From assembly GCA_026003755.1 (NCBI GenBank), contig BPHV01000001.1, forward strand, positions 434,001-498,000: DNA of 64,000 nucleotides, given 5' to 3'. Under the pieces are notes generated by a model. It made no database searches, had not been told where the DNA came from, and saw only the letters and a list, made by a program, of their open reading frames with translations. The stretch comes from Candidatus Roseilinea sp. (GTDB lineage Bacteria > Chloroflexota > Anaerolineae > J036 > Brachytrichaceae). Numbering within the stretch: the stretch's first letter is position 1; the number at the start of each line of letters is the position of its first letter. Positions 54,961-63,589 of this stretch are shown here, piece by piece. Both the position numbers and the translations under genes were made by a program.

Positions 54961-56109
54961 TCACAGGCCATACCGCTTCAAACCCGCATTAAGCACCGCC
55001 CGAACCAGGTCGCCATGCGTCCAGCCCTCCGCTTCGGCCATCAGCGTCAGGTCGCTGCGCGGGGCGATGCCTGGCAGCGCATTGATTTCAAGGATGAAAG
55101 GACGGTTCTGCTCGTCCAGGCGGAAGTCCACGCGCGCAAAGTCGCGACAACCGGTGGCCAGGAAGGTTTGGTGTGTCAGCCGCCGAATTTTGCGGGCCAG
55201 CGCCCCGCCCAGCGGCGCCGGACACTTGTTTCGATAGAGATGGTCTAGTTCAACCTTTTGCACCGAGCCATAGATCGGCAGCAATTCAGGGGGATAGCCG
55301 CTGAAATCCACCTCGGCAATCGGAAAGAAGTGCACATCGTGGCCGTTGCCCACCAGACCGCAGGTGATGTCGCGCCCGGCAATGTAGGTTTCGACCAGCG
55401 CGGGCTGCTGATACGCCGCGATGGTCCAGGCGACGCGGTCACGCAGTTGGCGCTCATTGTGCACCACACTCTCGTTGTGCACGCCCATGCCGGTGCCCTC
55501 ATGCGCCGGCTTGACAAATAAAGGGAAGCGCAACGTGTGGCGCAGCGGGTCATCCGGCGTATGGAATACCTGGAAGTGCGGCGTCGGCAAGCCATAGGAG
55601 TGCAGGATGCGTTTGGTGGTTGGCTTGTCTTGCGTGATCGCTGCGGCAAGCGGTGTCGGGCCGGTGTAGCGCGCGCCGATCATCTCCAGCAGCGCCGGCA
55701 CCTGCGCCTCGCGACTATCCCCCCCGAAGCCCTCACAAGTGTTGAAGCAAATATCGGGCCGGATTTCGTCGAGCCAAGACGCAAGATACGCATCGCCTTC
55801 GCGGACTAGCACTTCATGGCCGGCCTGGCGCAGGGCCTGCGCATATGACTCTACATTTTTGTCCGAGTCCAACTCGGCCCAGATGTCAGGGGGCGTATTG
55901 CTGCGATGGATCGGCGGCGCATTGCGCGCCAAGTTGACGAGCAGCGCAACCCGGTAGGTGCGCACAGCCGGCACCCCATGCGCCGTCCGATGTGCATGGG
56001 GGGTGAACCGCAGCAACAGGCCAGCCTCCTCGCTGATTTCACGATATCCGTTCGTTGTGACATCTGCAGGCGCAATCTCTGCTTCTGCCTGCTGCGAACT
56101 TGCTGCCAT
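54961..56109 (-). CDS. ATP-grasp ligase 3, D-Ala-D-Ala ligase-like
   Basis: 382 residues; ATG at 56109. An N-terminal extension of ~50 residues (AEAEIAPADVTTNGYREISE) precedes the Rossmann part (YRVALLVNLARNAPPIHRS). Motifs: PDICFNTCEGFGGDSREAQV near 120, ARYTGPTPLAAAITQDKPTT, FPLFVKPAHEGTGMGVHNES near 195, ETYIAGRDITCGLVGNGHDV, and FILEINALPGIAPRSDL near 345 with the classic Glu-x-Asn. It is the most Ddl-like of the three, but lacks clear specificity residues to call D-Ala. First gene after a sigma-70 promoter; probably the first step of the cluster. Confidence 0.89.
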   Translation of the reverse strand: MAASSQQAEAEIAPADVTTNGYREISEEAGLLLRFTPHAHRTAHGVPAVRTYRVALLVNLARNAPPIHRSNTPPDIWAELDSDKNVESYAQALRQAGHEVLVREGDAYLASWLDEIRPDICFNTCEGFGGDSREAQVPALLEMIGARYTGPTPLAAAITQDKPTTKRILHSYGLPTPHFQVFHTPDDPLRHTLRFPLFVKPAHEGTGMGVHNESVVHNERQLRDRVAWTIAAYQQPALVETYIAGRDITCGLVGNGHDVHFFPIAEVDFSGYPPELLPIYGSVQKVELDHLYRNKCPAPLGGALARKIRRLTHQTFLATGCRDFARVDFRLDEQNRPFILEINALPGIAPRSDLTLMAEAEGWTHGDLVRAVLNAGLKRYGL

Positions 56110-56141
56110 ATGCGCTAGAACTGATCAAGCCTTGTTGCGCG

Positions 56142-56169
56142 ATTCTATGTTGCGCGTTGGCTTTGTCAA
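56142..56169 (-). promoter_or_regulatory. Sigma-70 promoter of the ATP-grasp cluster
   Basis: On the minus strand, TTGACA (56169-56164), a 16-base spacer and TAGAAT (56147-56142). The predicted start near 56135 gives a 26-base leader to the ATG at 56109. A TTAAAAGTTTTTTTTAAC-rich stretch lies just upstream (56189-56220) and may act as an UP element. Confidence 0.8.
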
Positions 56170-56240
56170 TGACATGCGCATCCGGCGATGCTTAAAAGTT
56201 TTTTTTAACATTGTTAAAAGCAGGCGCGTGCCGTTTAAAG

Positions 56241-56558
56241 TTAGCGCGGCTCAGCTTGCTGCGCTTCCCACTCTTGGCGTGTGACGAAGACGCCCCATCT
56301 GATCTCTCGGCTAATCTCGCGGTATTGGGGATCAAAGCGTAGTTCGATCTCGACTCGGCCGTAGCACTTGCTGTCTACGACCACCTTGCGCACGAAGAAG
56401 CTGTCTTCATCCCAGCTAAGCTCGTTCCGCCGGTCAATGCGCACCCGTGTGATCGCGCCGCACTTGTGGCCTTTGACGTAGTAAATTAATGCATCCGGGT
56501 CTCGGGCAGCGTCCGCTGAGTCGGCTGCGCCGCCGAACAATCGTTTCAATAAATTCAT
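56241..56558 (-). CDS. Uncharacterised 105-residue protein
   Basis: MNLLKRLFGGAADSADAARD begins a short protein with a beta-rich core: DALIYYVKGHKCGAITRVRI, LSWDEDSFFVRKVVVDSKCY and YREISREIRWGVFVTRQEWE. Two Cys residues (about 33 and 66) may bind a metal or form a disulfide. It looks like a conserved small protein, but I do not recognise the family. It is on the same strand as and upstream of the ATP-grasp cluster, with its own gap and promoter between, so linkage to the cluster is not certain. Confidence 0.65.
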   Translation of the reverse strand: MNLLKRLFGGAADSADAARDPDALIYYVKGHKCGAITRVRIDRRNELSWDEDSFFVRKVVVDSKCYGRVEIELRFDPQYREISREIRWGVFVTRQEWEAQQAEPR

Positions 56559-56863
56559 GCGCCTCTCCGTCGCGTGCGCGTGCTTGGTCGCCTGCTATTA
56601 TCTATCTTCGTTTCGGCTGCGCGAGCGCGGGATCAGCCATGCCTGGTCGAATGACCGGCAGGGTATGGCCGATAGCTCCCCGCGCCGCCGGCTTTCTCGT
56701 AACCCTGCCGAGGGCGCTGCTAGAAGCGAAAGGCGCACGCGAAGATCGCAGCCGCTAATGGGCGCTGGATCGTCTACCTGGTCAAGCGCGCGGCCGAAGC
56801 CGCGCAGCGCTGCAAGGGGCGTGGATCCTTCGGAAGGTGCCGTGACAGAGGCGCGCGCCGGTC
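56559..56863. other. Intergenic region, about 300 bases, no gene seen
   Basis: Between dnaA and the 105-residue gene, both on the minus strand. A GC-rich hairpin (GCGCGGC/GCCGCGC, 56788-56805, four-base loop) without a T tract lies just after dnaA. A GATAAT at 56597-56602 (minus) could be a -10 box for the 105-residue gene. Frames here are short and not convincing. Confidence 0.5.
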
Positions 56864-58240
56864 TCAAGCGGTGACGTTCATGTAGAGCTGTTCGCGCACA
56901 CTCATCACATCGCGGCGCAGTTGTTCCTCGGTCTCCAGGCGGTCTTTGATGCGCTCTACGCCATGGAGGATGGTGGTGTGATCGCGCCCGCCAAGTAAGC
57001 TGCCGATCTCCGGCAGCGAGGCGTCGGTCTCCTGTCGGATGAGGTACATCGCGATTTGGCGCGGCTGCACTAACTCTTTGCTCCGCGAGGGGGACACCAT
57101 GTCGGCCACCGAGATGTTGTAGAACCTCGCAACAGTCTCGATCACCTGGGAGGGGGTGATATGCGCGCGACGGCCGACCAAGTCGGCCAGCGTATCGCGG
57201 GCGAACTGGACGGTGATAGGACGGCCGGTCATCTCCGATGTGGCAAGCAGGCGTGTGAGGGCGCCTTCTAGCTCACGCACGTTGCTCTGGATCTGCTTGG
57301 CGACGAACTCGATCACGTCAGCGGGGATCGCGCATCCCATCTGCGCCACTTTATGCTGCAGGATGGCCATGCGCGTTTCTAGGTCCGGCGGAGCGATGTC
57401 CACCATCAAGCCCCACTCGAACCGGCTGCGCAAGCGATCCTCCAGCGTGACCATCATCTTCGGCGCTCGGTCGCTGGTGAGCACGATCTGTTTGTTTGCG
57501 CCGTGCAGCGCATTGAAGGTGTGGAAGAACTCTTCCTGCGTGGACTCTTTGCCGGCGATAAACTGCACGTCATCCATGAGCAACATGTCCACGTAACGAT
57601 AGCGGTTGCGGAACACTTCCTGCGAATGCGAGCGGATGGCGCTGATTAGTTCGTTGGTGAAGGTCTCGGAAGTCACATAACGGCAGACCAAGCCGCGCTG
57701 CTTGGCCTTGTTGCCAATAGCGTGCAGCAGGTGGGTCTTGCCCAGACCCGAGCCGCCATACAGGAAGAGGGGGTTGTAGCGCTCCGCGGGTGCTTCAGCC
57801 ACGGCCATGGCTGCGGCGTGCGCCATGCGGTTGCCTGAGCCAACGACAAACGCCTCGAACGTGTAACGCTTTTGCAACCCATCGGATGCCGCGCTATCGC
57901 CATGTTCCGGCGGGCGCGTGATTGGGGCAGGCATCGCGCCATGCGCTGGGGGTTCAACCCGTCGCGGTGAATCCATCAAGGGCTGATTGGCATTGTGCGT
58001 CATAACGACCAATGACACATCCACGCTCCGGCCCATGCGCTCGCTCAGCATACGCCGGATGTCGCTGAGTTTGCGCTGTTCAATCCACTCTTTCGCATAA
58101 CCGTTTGCTACCCCAATCACAAATTGCCCGTCCTCGTATGTGATTAAACGAGCAGACTTCAGCCACGTTACGTAGCTACTGCGGCCCATTCCGACCTCAA
58201 TTTCGCCCAGCACAGATTGCCATGCTTCTTCCGCTCTCAT
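56864..58240 (-). CDS. dnaA: Chromosomal replication initiator DnaA
   Basis: 458 residues, normal length. Domain I is at the N-terminus ([20 protein letters not shown]), a variable Pro-rich domain II near 90-120, and the AAA+ domain III with Walker [16 protein letters not shown] near 162 and Walker [15 protein letters not shown]. Domain IV has the signature [19 protein letters not shown] near 415. It opens the origin to start DNA replication. It is divergent from the DUF177-sigA operon. No dnaN is next to it in the window, which differs from the common dnaA-dnaN order. Confidence 0.97.
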   Translation of the reverse strand: MRAEEAWQSVLGEIEVGMGRSSYVTWLKSARLITYEDGQFVIGVANGYAKEWIEQRKLSDIRRMLSERMGRSVDVSLVVMTHNANQPLMDSPRRVEPPAHGAMPAPITRPPEHGDSAASDGLQKRYTFEAFVVGSGNRMAHAAAMAVAEAPAERYNPLFLYGGSGLGKTHLLHAIGNKAKQRGLVCRYVTSETFTNELISAIRSHSQEVFRNRYRYVDMLLMDDVQFIAGKESTQEEFFHTFNALHGANKQIVLTSDRAPKMMVTLEDRLRSRFEWGLMVDIAPPDLETRMAILQHKVAQMGCAIPADVIEFVAKQIQSNVRELEGALTRLLATSEMTGRPITVQFARDTLADLVGRRAHITPSQVIETVARFYNISVADMVSPSRSKELVQPRQIAMYLIRQETDASLPEIGSLLGGRDHTTILHGVERIKDRLETEEQLRRDVMSVREQLYMNVTA

Positions 58241-58558
58241 TGTTCACCCTTTGTGCACCCTCGATATGCAAGTCTTCTTGCCCTCGGGCACAAGCCACCT
58301 GTAAACAGCAACTGTCACAAGTTAGCCGTGGCGCGGGAACGCGATTCTATTCATCTCGACGGTCGAACACAAGACGTCAGGCCGTCTCCGAACCTTAAAT
58401 TGCGCAGCAGTTTTAAGATATTTATGACATTGGAAATGTGCCTTTGCATTATTGACCAGATGGGAGCTCGATTAATCGTTATGGTGTTGCTCTGGGCCAC
58501 GGATCATCTTCGTTTTTATGTAATTTATCAGCCTTGGCCTAATCAGAGCAAAAAACTG
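58241..58558. other. dnaA upstream region, AT-rich in part, about 320 bases
   Basis: Holds the dnaA leader and promoter and the divergent spacer. Positions 58390-58560 are clearly more AT-rich than the rest of the window. I see no perfect TTATCCACA box and no clear cluster of close variants, so an origin is not claimed. Confidence 0.55.
58344..58372 (-). promoter_or_regulatory. Possible dnaA promoter
   Basis: On the minus strand, TTGTGT (58372-58367), a 17-base spacer, TAGAAT (58349-58344). The -10 box is identical to that of the ATP-grasp cluster; the -35 is weak. Confidence 0.45.
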
Positions 58559-58587
58559 TTGACTGTAAACCCACTACCTGTTAGCAT
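58559..58587 (+). promoter_or_regulatory. Sigma-70 promoter of the DUF177-sigA operon, probably leaderless
   Basis: TTGACT at 58559-58564, a 17-base spacer, TAGCAT at 58582-58587. The start should be at about 58593-58595, that is at the ATG (58594) itself. No ribosome-binding site precedes the ATG. Confidence 0.65.
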
Positions 58588-58593
58588 CATATT

Positions 58594-59082
58594 ATGCGTT
58601 ACTGGCTTCACAAGTTGCTCTATAGGCCAGTTGGCAGCACGCAGATCGAACACCTTGAGCGTGGACCAACGAAGTTCGATGATGATTTGCAAGTTCCCTA
58701 CTTGCGCGGCACGCTCGAATTCGTCCGCCTAAGCGACGTCATATTACTGCGTGGATCGGTCGAGACCGAAGTCGCCATCCAATGCGCCCGCTCGCTCGAA
58801 AACTTCCATTTACGTCTTAAAGTGCCTCTGGACGATATCCTCCTTGGCTTGCCGCAGTATCCTCACTCCGACGCCGACCCCGATCGCTGGATCAGCGATG
58901 ATGGCTGGATAGACCTGACCGAAACCCTACGCGAAGAGATCATTATGGCTATCCCCATCAATCCGATCCACCCCAAGTATGCCAAAGCGAGCGCGGCCGA
59001 CCTACTGGGCGCGCTGGATGAAGACGAACAAGATTGGCTGACCATCCACCTGAGCAACTCTCAAGACTCGGGAGAATCGTAA
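58594..59082 (+). CDS. DUF177/YceD-like protein
   Basis: 162 residues. The pattern LRGTLEFVRLSDVILLRGSV, EVAIQCARSLENFHLRLKVP and WIDLTETLREEIIMAIPINP matches the DUF177 (YceD) family, linked in other bacteria to 23S rRNA accumulation and usually encoded next to rpmF. Here the usual Cys pair is reduced (CARSLE rather than CxRCLE) and the C-terminal Cys cluster is missing, so a metal site is unlikely. Its stop is directly followed by the sigA start (no gap), so the two are in one operon. The assignment rests on motifs. Confidence 0.75.
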   Translation: MRYWLHKLLYRPVGSTQIEHLERGPTKFDDDLQVPYLRGTLEFVRLSDVILLRGSVETEVAIQCARSLENFHLRLKVPLDDILLGLPQYPHSDADPDRWISDDGWIDLTETLREEIIMAIPINPIHPKYAKASAADLLGALDEDEQDWLTIHLSNSQDSGES

Positions 59083-60294
59083 ATGACCCAGTTTGACGAA
59101 GACCAGATCGTTGCCTTACTGTTGATCAAGGCTGAAACCCAAGGTTACGTCGTCACGGACGACATTCTAGAACTGCTTCCTGAGGGTGAAGACAACTACG
59201 AGCAGGTCGAACAAGTGATCAAGCTGCTGGAAGAAGCAGGGGTGCTCGTGCAAGACCTCGTGGCGGAGGAGGAAGACGAAGGCGAACTTACCAACCTGGA
59301 CGACGGTGACGACATCGAGGGAGACGAAGAAGAGGAAGAAGAGGAAGCCCTCCTACCCGCTGACGGTGACGACCTAGCCGGCATCAGCGTGGATGACGGC
59401 ATTGGCCTATACCTGCGCGAGATGACGCGCGTGCCGCTGCTGACCAACGAGGAAGAGGTTCGCCTGGCCCGCACGATCGAGCGCGGTCGGGCAGCCGAGG
59501 CGCGCGTCAAGCTGCGCGGCGACCGACTCTCGCCCCGCGAACGCCGCCAATACGAGAAAATCATCGAAGAAGGACGCCAAGCGCGCGAGCATCTGATCAA
59601 GGCCAACACCCGCTTGGTCGTCAGCATCGCCAAGAAATACATGGGGCGCGGCGTGCCGTTTCTCGACCTGATCCAAGAAGGCAACCTCGGCCTAATGAAG
59701 TCGGTCGAGAAGTTCAATTACAAACTGGGCTTCCGCTTCTCCACGTATGCCACGTGGTGGATCCGTCAGACCATCACGCGCGCCATCGCCGACCAGAGCC
59801 GCACCATCCGCGTGCCGGTGCACATGAACGACCGCATCCGCCGGCTATACAAGGCCACGCGCGAGCTAGAGCAGGCGCTCGGCCGCCAACCGACTCCGGC
59901 CGAGGTCGCCCAAGAGCTGGGCATAGACAGCGAGCAGGTCGAGTGGATGTTGAAAGTGTCGTGGCGGCCATTGTCGCTGGAGCAGCCGATCGGCGAGGAA
60001 GAGGACAACGAGTTCGGCTCGTTTATCGAGGATGAGAACACCCCCTCTCCGGCTCAGACGGTCTACGAGGAGCTGTTGAAGACGAAGATCGAAGAAGTGC
60101 TGAGCACACTTACCCCGCGCGAGCAACGCATCTTGCGCCTGCGCTTTGGATTAGTGAACGGCAAGTGCTATACCTTGGAGGAAGTGGGACAGAAATTCGG
60201 CCTGACCCGCGAGCGCATCCGGCAGATTGAGGCGCGCGCCTTGCGCCGGCTGCGCCATCCACGCCGTTCGCGGCACTTGAGAGACTATCTGTGA
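59083..60294 (+). CDS. sigA: Primary sigma factor, RpoD/SigA
   Basis: 403 residues. An N-terminal region 1.1-like segment ([20 protein letters not shown]), an acidic linker (EEEEEEEA near 84-91), region 1.2 ([20 protein letters not shown]), region 2 with [20 protein letters not shown] and [20 protein letters not shown] (-10 recognition), region 3, and region 4.2 with [20 protein letters not shown] (-35 recognition). It directs RNA polymerase to the TTGACA/TATAAT-type promoters seen in this window. It starts directly after the DUF177 stop. Confidence 0.97.
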   Translation: MTQFDEDQIVALLLIKAETQGYVVTDDILELLPEGEDNYEQVEQVIKLLEEAGVLVQDLVAEEEDEGELTNLDDGDDIEGDEEEEEEEALLPADGDDLAGISVDDGIGLYLREMTRVPLLTNEEEVRLARTIERGRAAEARVKLRGDRLSPRERRQYEKIIEEGRQAREHLIKANTRLVVSIAKKYMGRGVPFLDLIQEGNLGLMKSVEKFNYKLGFRFSTYATWWIRQTITRAIADQSRTIRVPVHMNDRIRRLYKATRELEQALGRQPTPAEVAQELGIDSEQVEWMLKVSWRPLSLEQPIGEEEDNEFGSFIEDENTPSPAQTVYEELLKTKIEEVLSTLTPREQRILRLRFGLVNGKCYTLEEVGQKFGLTRERIRQIEARALRRLRHPRRSRHLRDYL

Positions 60295-60301
60295 GCGACA
60301 A

Positions 60302-60344
60302 ATCAACCAGGCTTCTCGGTCTCGGCGAGAAGCCTGGTTGATTG
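60302..60344. terminator. Bidirectional intrinsic terminator between sigA and the aminotransferase
   Basis: A perfect 18-bp stem (60302-60319 with 60327-60344) with a 7-base loop, between convergent genes. The arms share the core CCAGGCTTC/GAAGCCTGG with the 39.6-kb terminator. T-rich bases are few on the plus side (TTGATTGAT); the minus side has TTGATTT. Confidence 0.85.
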
Positions 60345-60359
60345 ATCTCGGAACCACCT

Positions 60360-61592
60360 TCAAGCGAATGTCAGCGCGTCTTTCATCCGCCCGATCCCCT
60401 CTTTGATTTTGTCGAGACCCATGGCGTAGCTCAGACGCGCGCAGCCGGGCGCGCCGAAGGCTTCGCCTTGTACGATGCCGACTTTCACCGTGTCGAGCAG
60501 ATACATCGCCAGCGCTTCGCTGGAGTCGCACGCGCGACCGTACTTTAGCGGCCGCCCCAGCACGCCGGTGAAATCCGGAAAGACGTAGAACGCGCCGTCG
60601 GGGGAGACGCAGTGTACGCCGGGGATTTCGTTCAGCGCGGCCACGATCCAATCGCGCCGCTCCTTGAACGCCGCCACCATCGCGGCGATTTCGGCTTCTA
60701 GGTCGCTCGTGTAGGCGGCCAGCGCTGCTGCCTGCGTGATCGAGGTGGGGTGCGAGTTGCTGTGGCTCTGGATCTTGAGCATGGCTTTGATGATCCATTC
60801 CGGCCCAACCGCGTAGCCCAGCCGCCAGCCGGTCATGGCATACGCCTTCGACAGGCCGTTGATCACCACGGTGCGGTCGTACAGGTCGGGCGCGACGCGC
60901 AACCAGCGCGCGTAGGGCGGATTGAACACGATGCGGTCGTACAGCTCATCGCTCAAGATGATGACGTCGTTCGTCCGCGCCCAAGTGGCAATGTCCTTTA
61001 GCTCATCCTCGGTATAAACCATGCCGGTGGGGTTGGACGGCGAGTTGAGCACGAAGATGCGCGTACGTGGCGTGGTGTAGCGCGCCAGTAATTCACCCGT
61101 GACCTTGAACCGGTCGCGCACGGTAGTCGGCACGATCACCGGCGTCGCCTCAGCCAAGCGCACCTGCTCGACGTAGCTCACCCAGTACGGCGCGGGGATC
61201 AACACTTCATCACCGGCCTCACACAACGCTTGAAAGGCGAGGTAAAGCGATTCCTTGCCGCCGGTGTGTGCAGCCACCTGGCTGGCCTTGTAGTCGAGGC
61301 CGGTGTTCTCTCGTTCTCGCGCAGCAATTGCTTCCTTGAGCGCTGCCATGCCGCCGGTCTCGGTGTAGCGGGTGAAATTGTCTTGGATGGCTTGGATGGC
61401 AGCTTGCTTGATCAGCGCGGGCGTGGGAAAGTCCGGCTCGCCGGCACCGAAACCGATGACCGGCTCGCCCGCGGCGCGCATCTGCTTGACGCGGCCCTCG
61501 ACGGCCATCGTCGCCGAGGGCTGCACGGCTGCCGTGCGCGCGCTGACCCGCTGCGTGGATTGCGTCGGCGCTTGTATTCCATTGGTCGTCAT
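60360..61592 (-). CDS. aspC: Class I/II aspartate-type aminotransferase
   Basis: ATG at 61592 behind GAGGTGA; 410 residues. The PLP fold-type I pattern is clear: FGAGEPDFPTPALIKQAAIQ near 50, YTETGGMAALKEAI, NSPSNPTGMVYTEDELKDI near 180-198, and VINGLSKAYAMTGWRLGYAV with the PLP-binding Lys near 250. The sequence fits the AspB/prephenate-aminotransferase type (subgroup 1-beta). It moves an amino group between aspartate and 2-oxoglutarate or similar. The symbol is by family; substrate range unproven. Confidence 0.9.
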   Translation of the reverse strand: MTTNGIQAPTQSTQRVSARTAAVQPSATMAVEGRVKQMRAAGEPVIGFGAGEPDFPTPALIKQAAIQAIQDNFTRYTETGGMAALKEAIAARERENTGLDYKASQVAAHTGGKESLYLAFQALCEAGDEVLIPAPYWVSYVEQVRLAEATPVIVPTTVRDRFKVTGELLARYTTPRTRIFVLNSPSNPTGMVYTEDELKDIATWARTNDVIILSDELYDRIVFNPPYARWLRVAPDLYDRTVVINGLSKAYAMTGWRLGYAVGPEWIIKAMLKIQSHSNSHPTSITQAAALAAYTSDLEAEIAAMVAAFKERRDWIVAALNEIPGVHCVSPDGAFYVFPDFTGVLGRPLKYGRACDSSEALAMYLLDTVKVGIVQGEAFGAPGCARLSYAMGLDKIKEGIGRMKDALTFA

Positions 61593-61704
61593 ATATCACC
61601 TCGTTGTGTCTGAGCCTGATTATCGTCGGTCCAGCCCGGCCGCTCACCAGCGCATCGCTCTGCCGGCGACCGATAGGCCCGGCGCAGCGCCGTGGGCGCG
61701 TTGT

Positions 61705-62373
61705 TCATGGGCGAATCCCTTCGGATGATTTACTCTTCGCGTTCAACAAACGGGTCACCAGCGGCCCGACATCCAGGACGCTATCCAGGAAGTAGTCGGC
61801 GGCATCGCTCGGCGGACATTCGATCAAGATCGTCGTCATGCCGATCGCACGCGCGGCCCGCGCGTTGACCGGCGTATCCTCGACGAAGATCACCTCGTTC
61901 GGCTTCACGCACAACATCTCTAGCGCGATCTGATAGGACAGCGGGTCAGGCTTGTTGCGAAAGCTCAGGGCGCGGATGTCTATCACCCGCTCGAAGCAAT
62001 CTTCGACGCCCATGTGTCGCAAGATACGCAGGGCGTGTTCGATGTTGGAGTTGGTGAGCACGGCGCGCCGGAGCGGGATGCGCAGCAACATCTCGCGCAG
62101 TTGCGGATCGGCGGTCAGCACGCCATCCAGCTCGATGTCGTGCACATACGCGAAGTACTCGTCTATGTTGACCGGGTAGCCCTCCTCCATCATGCCACGC
62201 AGGGCTGTGCCGTAGACGCTGCGAAAGCGCCGGCGCAACTCAATCGCTTGCTCGATCGGCACATTGAACTGCTGGGCGATGTACTGGTTGATGCGCTCGG
62301 TGATGACATCCATCAGCTTTGCCGAGCGCGGATACAACGTCTCGTCTAGATCGAAGAGAATGAGCTCATACAT
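61705..62373 (-). CDS. HAD-family hydrolase, pyrimidine 5'-nucleotidase-like
   Basis: 222 residues. HAD motif I FDLDETLYPRS near 7-17 (nucleophile Asp), motif II LTNSNIEHALRIL near 106, Lys in RNKPDPLSYQIAL (motif III, near 140) and motif IV FVEDTPVNARAARAIGM near 160. The DLDETLYP start and size match the SDT1/pyrimidine 5'-nucleotidase group, which dephosphorylate nucleotides or other small phosphates. Substrate not fixed by sequence. Confidence 0.86.
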   Translation of the reverse strand: MYELILFDLDETLYPRSAKLMDVITERINQYIAQQFNVPIEQAIELRRRFRSVYGTALRGMMEEGYPVNIDEYFAYVHDIELDGVLTADPQLREMLLRIPLRRAVLTNSNIEHALRILRHMGVEDCFERVIDIRALSFRNKPDPLSYQIALEMLCVKPNEVIFVEDTPVNARAARAIGMTTILIECPPSDAADYFLDSVLDVGPLVTRLLNAKSKSSEGIRP

Positions 62374-62407
62374 CTACGAACGCACCTTGCGGATGCACAC
62401 TGCCGGG

Positions 62408-62533
62408 TTACCAACCGCCCCCCTCGTCCGCCTGACGCCCCCGAGCGCACAACGCCCTGCTTTGGCCGCCATCCACCACGCGCGCCGCGCCGGTGATGTA
62501 GCCGGCCGCCGGCGAGGCATCACGCCGGGTCAT
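62408..62533 (-). pseudogene. Remnant of a short-chain dehydrogenase C-terminus
   Basis: A 41-codon frame (MTRRDASPAAGYITGAARVV then DGGQ) matches the C-terminal signature of classical SDRs, usually YITGxxxxVDGG. No SDR body lies upstream because the next gene ends at 62542. It is therefore a decayed fragment, not a working enzyme. Confidence 0.65.
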
Positions 62534-62541
62534 TCGACATC

Positions 62542-63480
62542 TCAGGATAGCGCCGCGCTCTCGCCCAGGCGCTCCAGCAGCTCGGCGAATTCCATAGGCG
62601 GCGAGAAATCCAGCGCGTCGCCGTCCCGTGTGTAAGGCAGGGTGATGAATTCGCCTTGCCAGAACCAGTAGAGGTGCGGGCTGAGCGAGCCAGGCCCGTC
62701 GGCATACATGCCAACGATGGCCTGCAACATCAGGCCGACCGCTTCGGCCACGCCGATGTTACGGATGAGGTGCAACAGGATGACATCGCGCCTGGGCAGG
62801 CCCACCAACGCGCCGTGCGGCAGATCGTCCGGCAGATAGGCATCGAGGATCAGCGTATGACTGGCCGCGTAATAGGGATCGCCGGAGTAAAGATGAATCT
62901 CCACGCCGGATCGCAAGACAACGGACGTGCGCTTCAACGAGCCGGCGCGTTGCAAATTGCGCCGCCCGATCTCGAACAACTCCGGGGCTTCCAGATCCCA
63001 CCTTTTCGCCTCGGATCGTGAGATCGTGCGGACGGTCGTCGGCAGATCAAGCACGATCACCTCAATCGTGCCCTCAGGGCCGGGGCGATGAATAGTCTCG
63101 ACAGACTGGCTCAGCAAGTCCACTGGATACAACCGGGCGCGCAATCGCTCGCTCACCTTGTCGAAGTCGCCCACATCCACCATCAGGGCATTTTGATCGT
63201 CGCTCACGGCGAAGATGCAATCGAAGTGCTCCGCGATCAAACTCGGCCAGCGCTCGATGCCGACTTGGGCGCACGATTGTGCGACATTTTGCAGACCGAG
63301 CACACTGGTGTGATGGAACACGCCGGACTCGGCTTGCACAACCCCTTCGTCGGCCTTGACGTGCACAGGAATCCGACGTTCGACAAAGTAGCGTTCGACC
63401 AGCGCAATGAAGGTGCGATACCCTTCCACATCCAAGTTACGCGCCCACGGTGGGAGGGCGCCCTGCGCTGAAGCGGACAT
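62542..63480 (-). CDS. Uncharacterised protein, 312 residues
   Basis: I do not recognise a family. The protein is soluble, alpha/beta, with RTFIALVERYFVERRIPVHV near 22-41, a mid-part HFDCIFAVSDDQNALMVDVG near 84-103, IEVIVLDLPTTVRTISRSEA near 139-158, and a C-terminal region DVILLHLIRNIGVAEAVGLM, LYWFWQGEFITLPYTRDGDA. It could be a YbjN- or DUF1444-like domain, but this is a guess. Divergent from the LON-domain gene. Confidence 0.7.
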   Translation of the reverse strand: MSASAQGALPPWARNLDVEGYRTFIALVERYFVERRIPVHVKADEGVVQAESGVFHHTSVLGLQNVAQSCAQVGIERWPSLIAEHFDCIFAVSDDQNALMVDVGDFDKVSERLRARLYPVDLLSQSVETIHRPGPEGTIEVIVLDLPTTVRTISRSEAKRWDLEAPELFEIGRRNLQRAGSLKRTSVVLRSGVEIHLYSGDPYYAASHTLILDAYLPDDLPHGALVGLPRRDVILLHLIRNIGVAEAVGLMLQAIVGMYADGPGSLSPHLYWFWQGEFITLPYTRDGDALDFSPPMEFAELLERLGESAALS

Positions 63481-63556
63481 GAGATAAGTGTAGCATCATG
63501 TTTGTCTGGCGCTATCGGCGCGCCCGCGCATGGCCTGGGCGGTCGCTCAGGACGGA

Positions 63557-63562
63557 TATAAT
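63557..63562 (+). promoter_or_regulatory. -10 box before the LON-domain gene
   Basis: TATAAT at 63557-63562, 27 bases before the ATG at 63590. No good -35 seen. Confidence 0.5.
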
Positions 63563-63589
63563 CGGCGCGCATCCTGGAGCAAAAGCAAA

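Noticed and set aside
52280..56109. Calling the three ATP-grasp genes D-alanine-D-alanine ligases (ddl)
   Set aside because: They share the fold, but two lack the Glu-x-Asn metal motif, all have an N-x-CEG motif, and there are three in a row with GNAT genes. Substrate is not supported by sequence.
56598..56867. A 89-residue minus-strand frame after dnaA
   Set aside because: Arg/Ser-rich, overlaps a GC hairpin, no ribosome-binding site and no recognisable motif.
58241..58593. Replication origin next to dnaA
   Set aside because: The region is AT-rich, but I see no TTATCCACA box or cluster of close variants, and dnaN is not next to dnaA. Not enough to call oriC.
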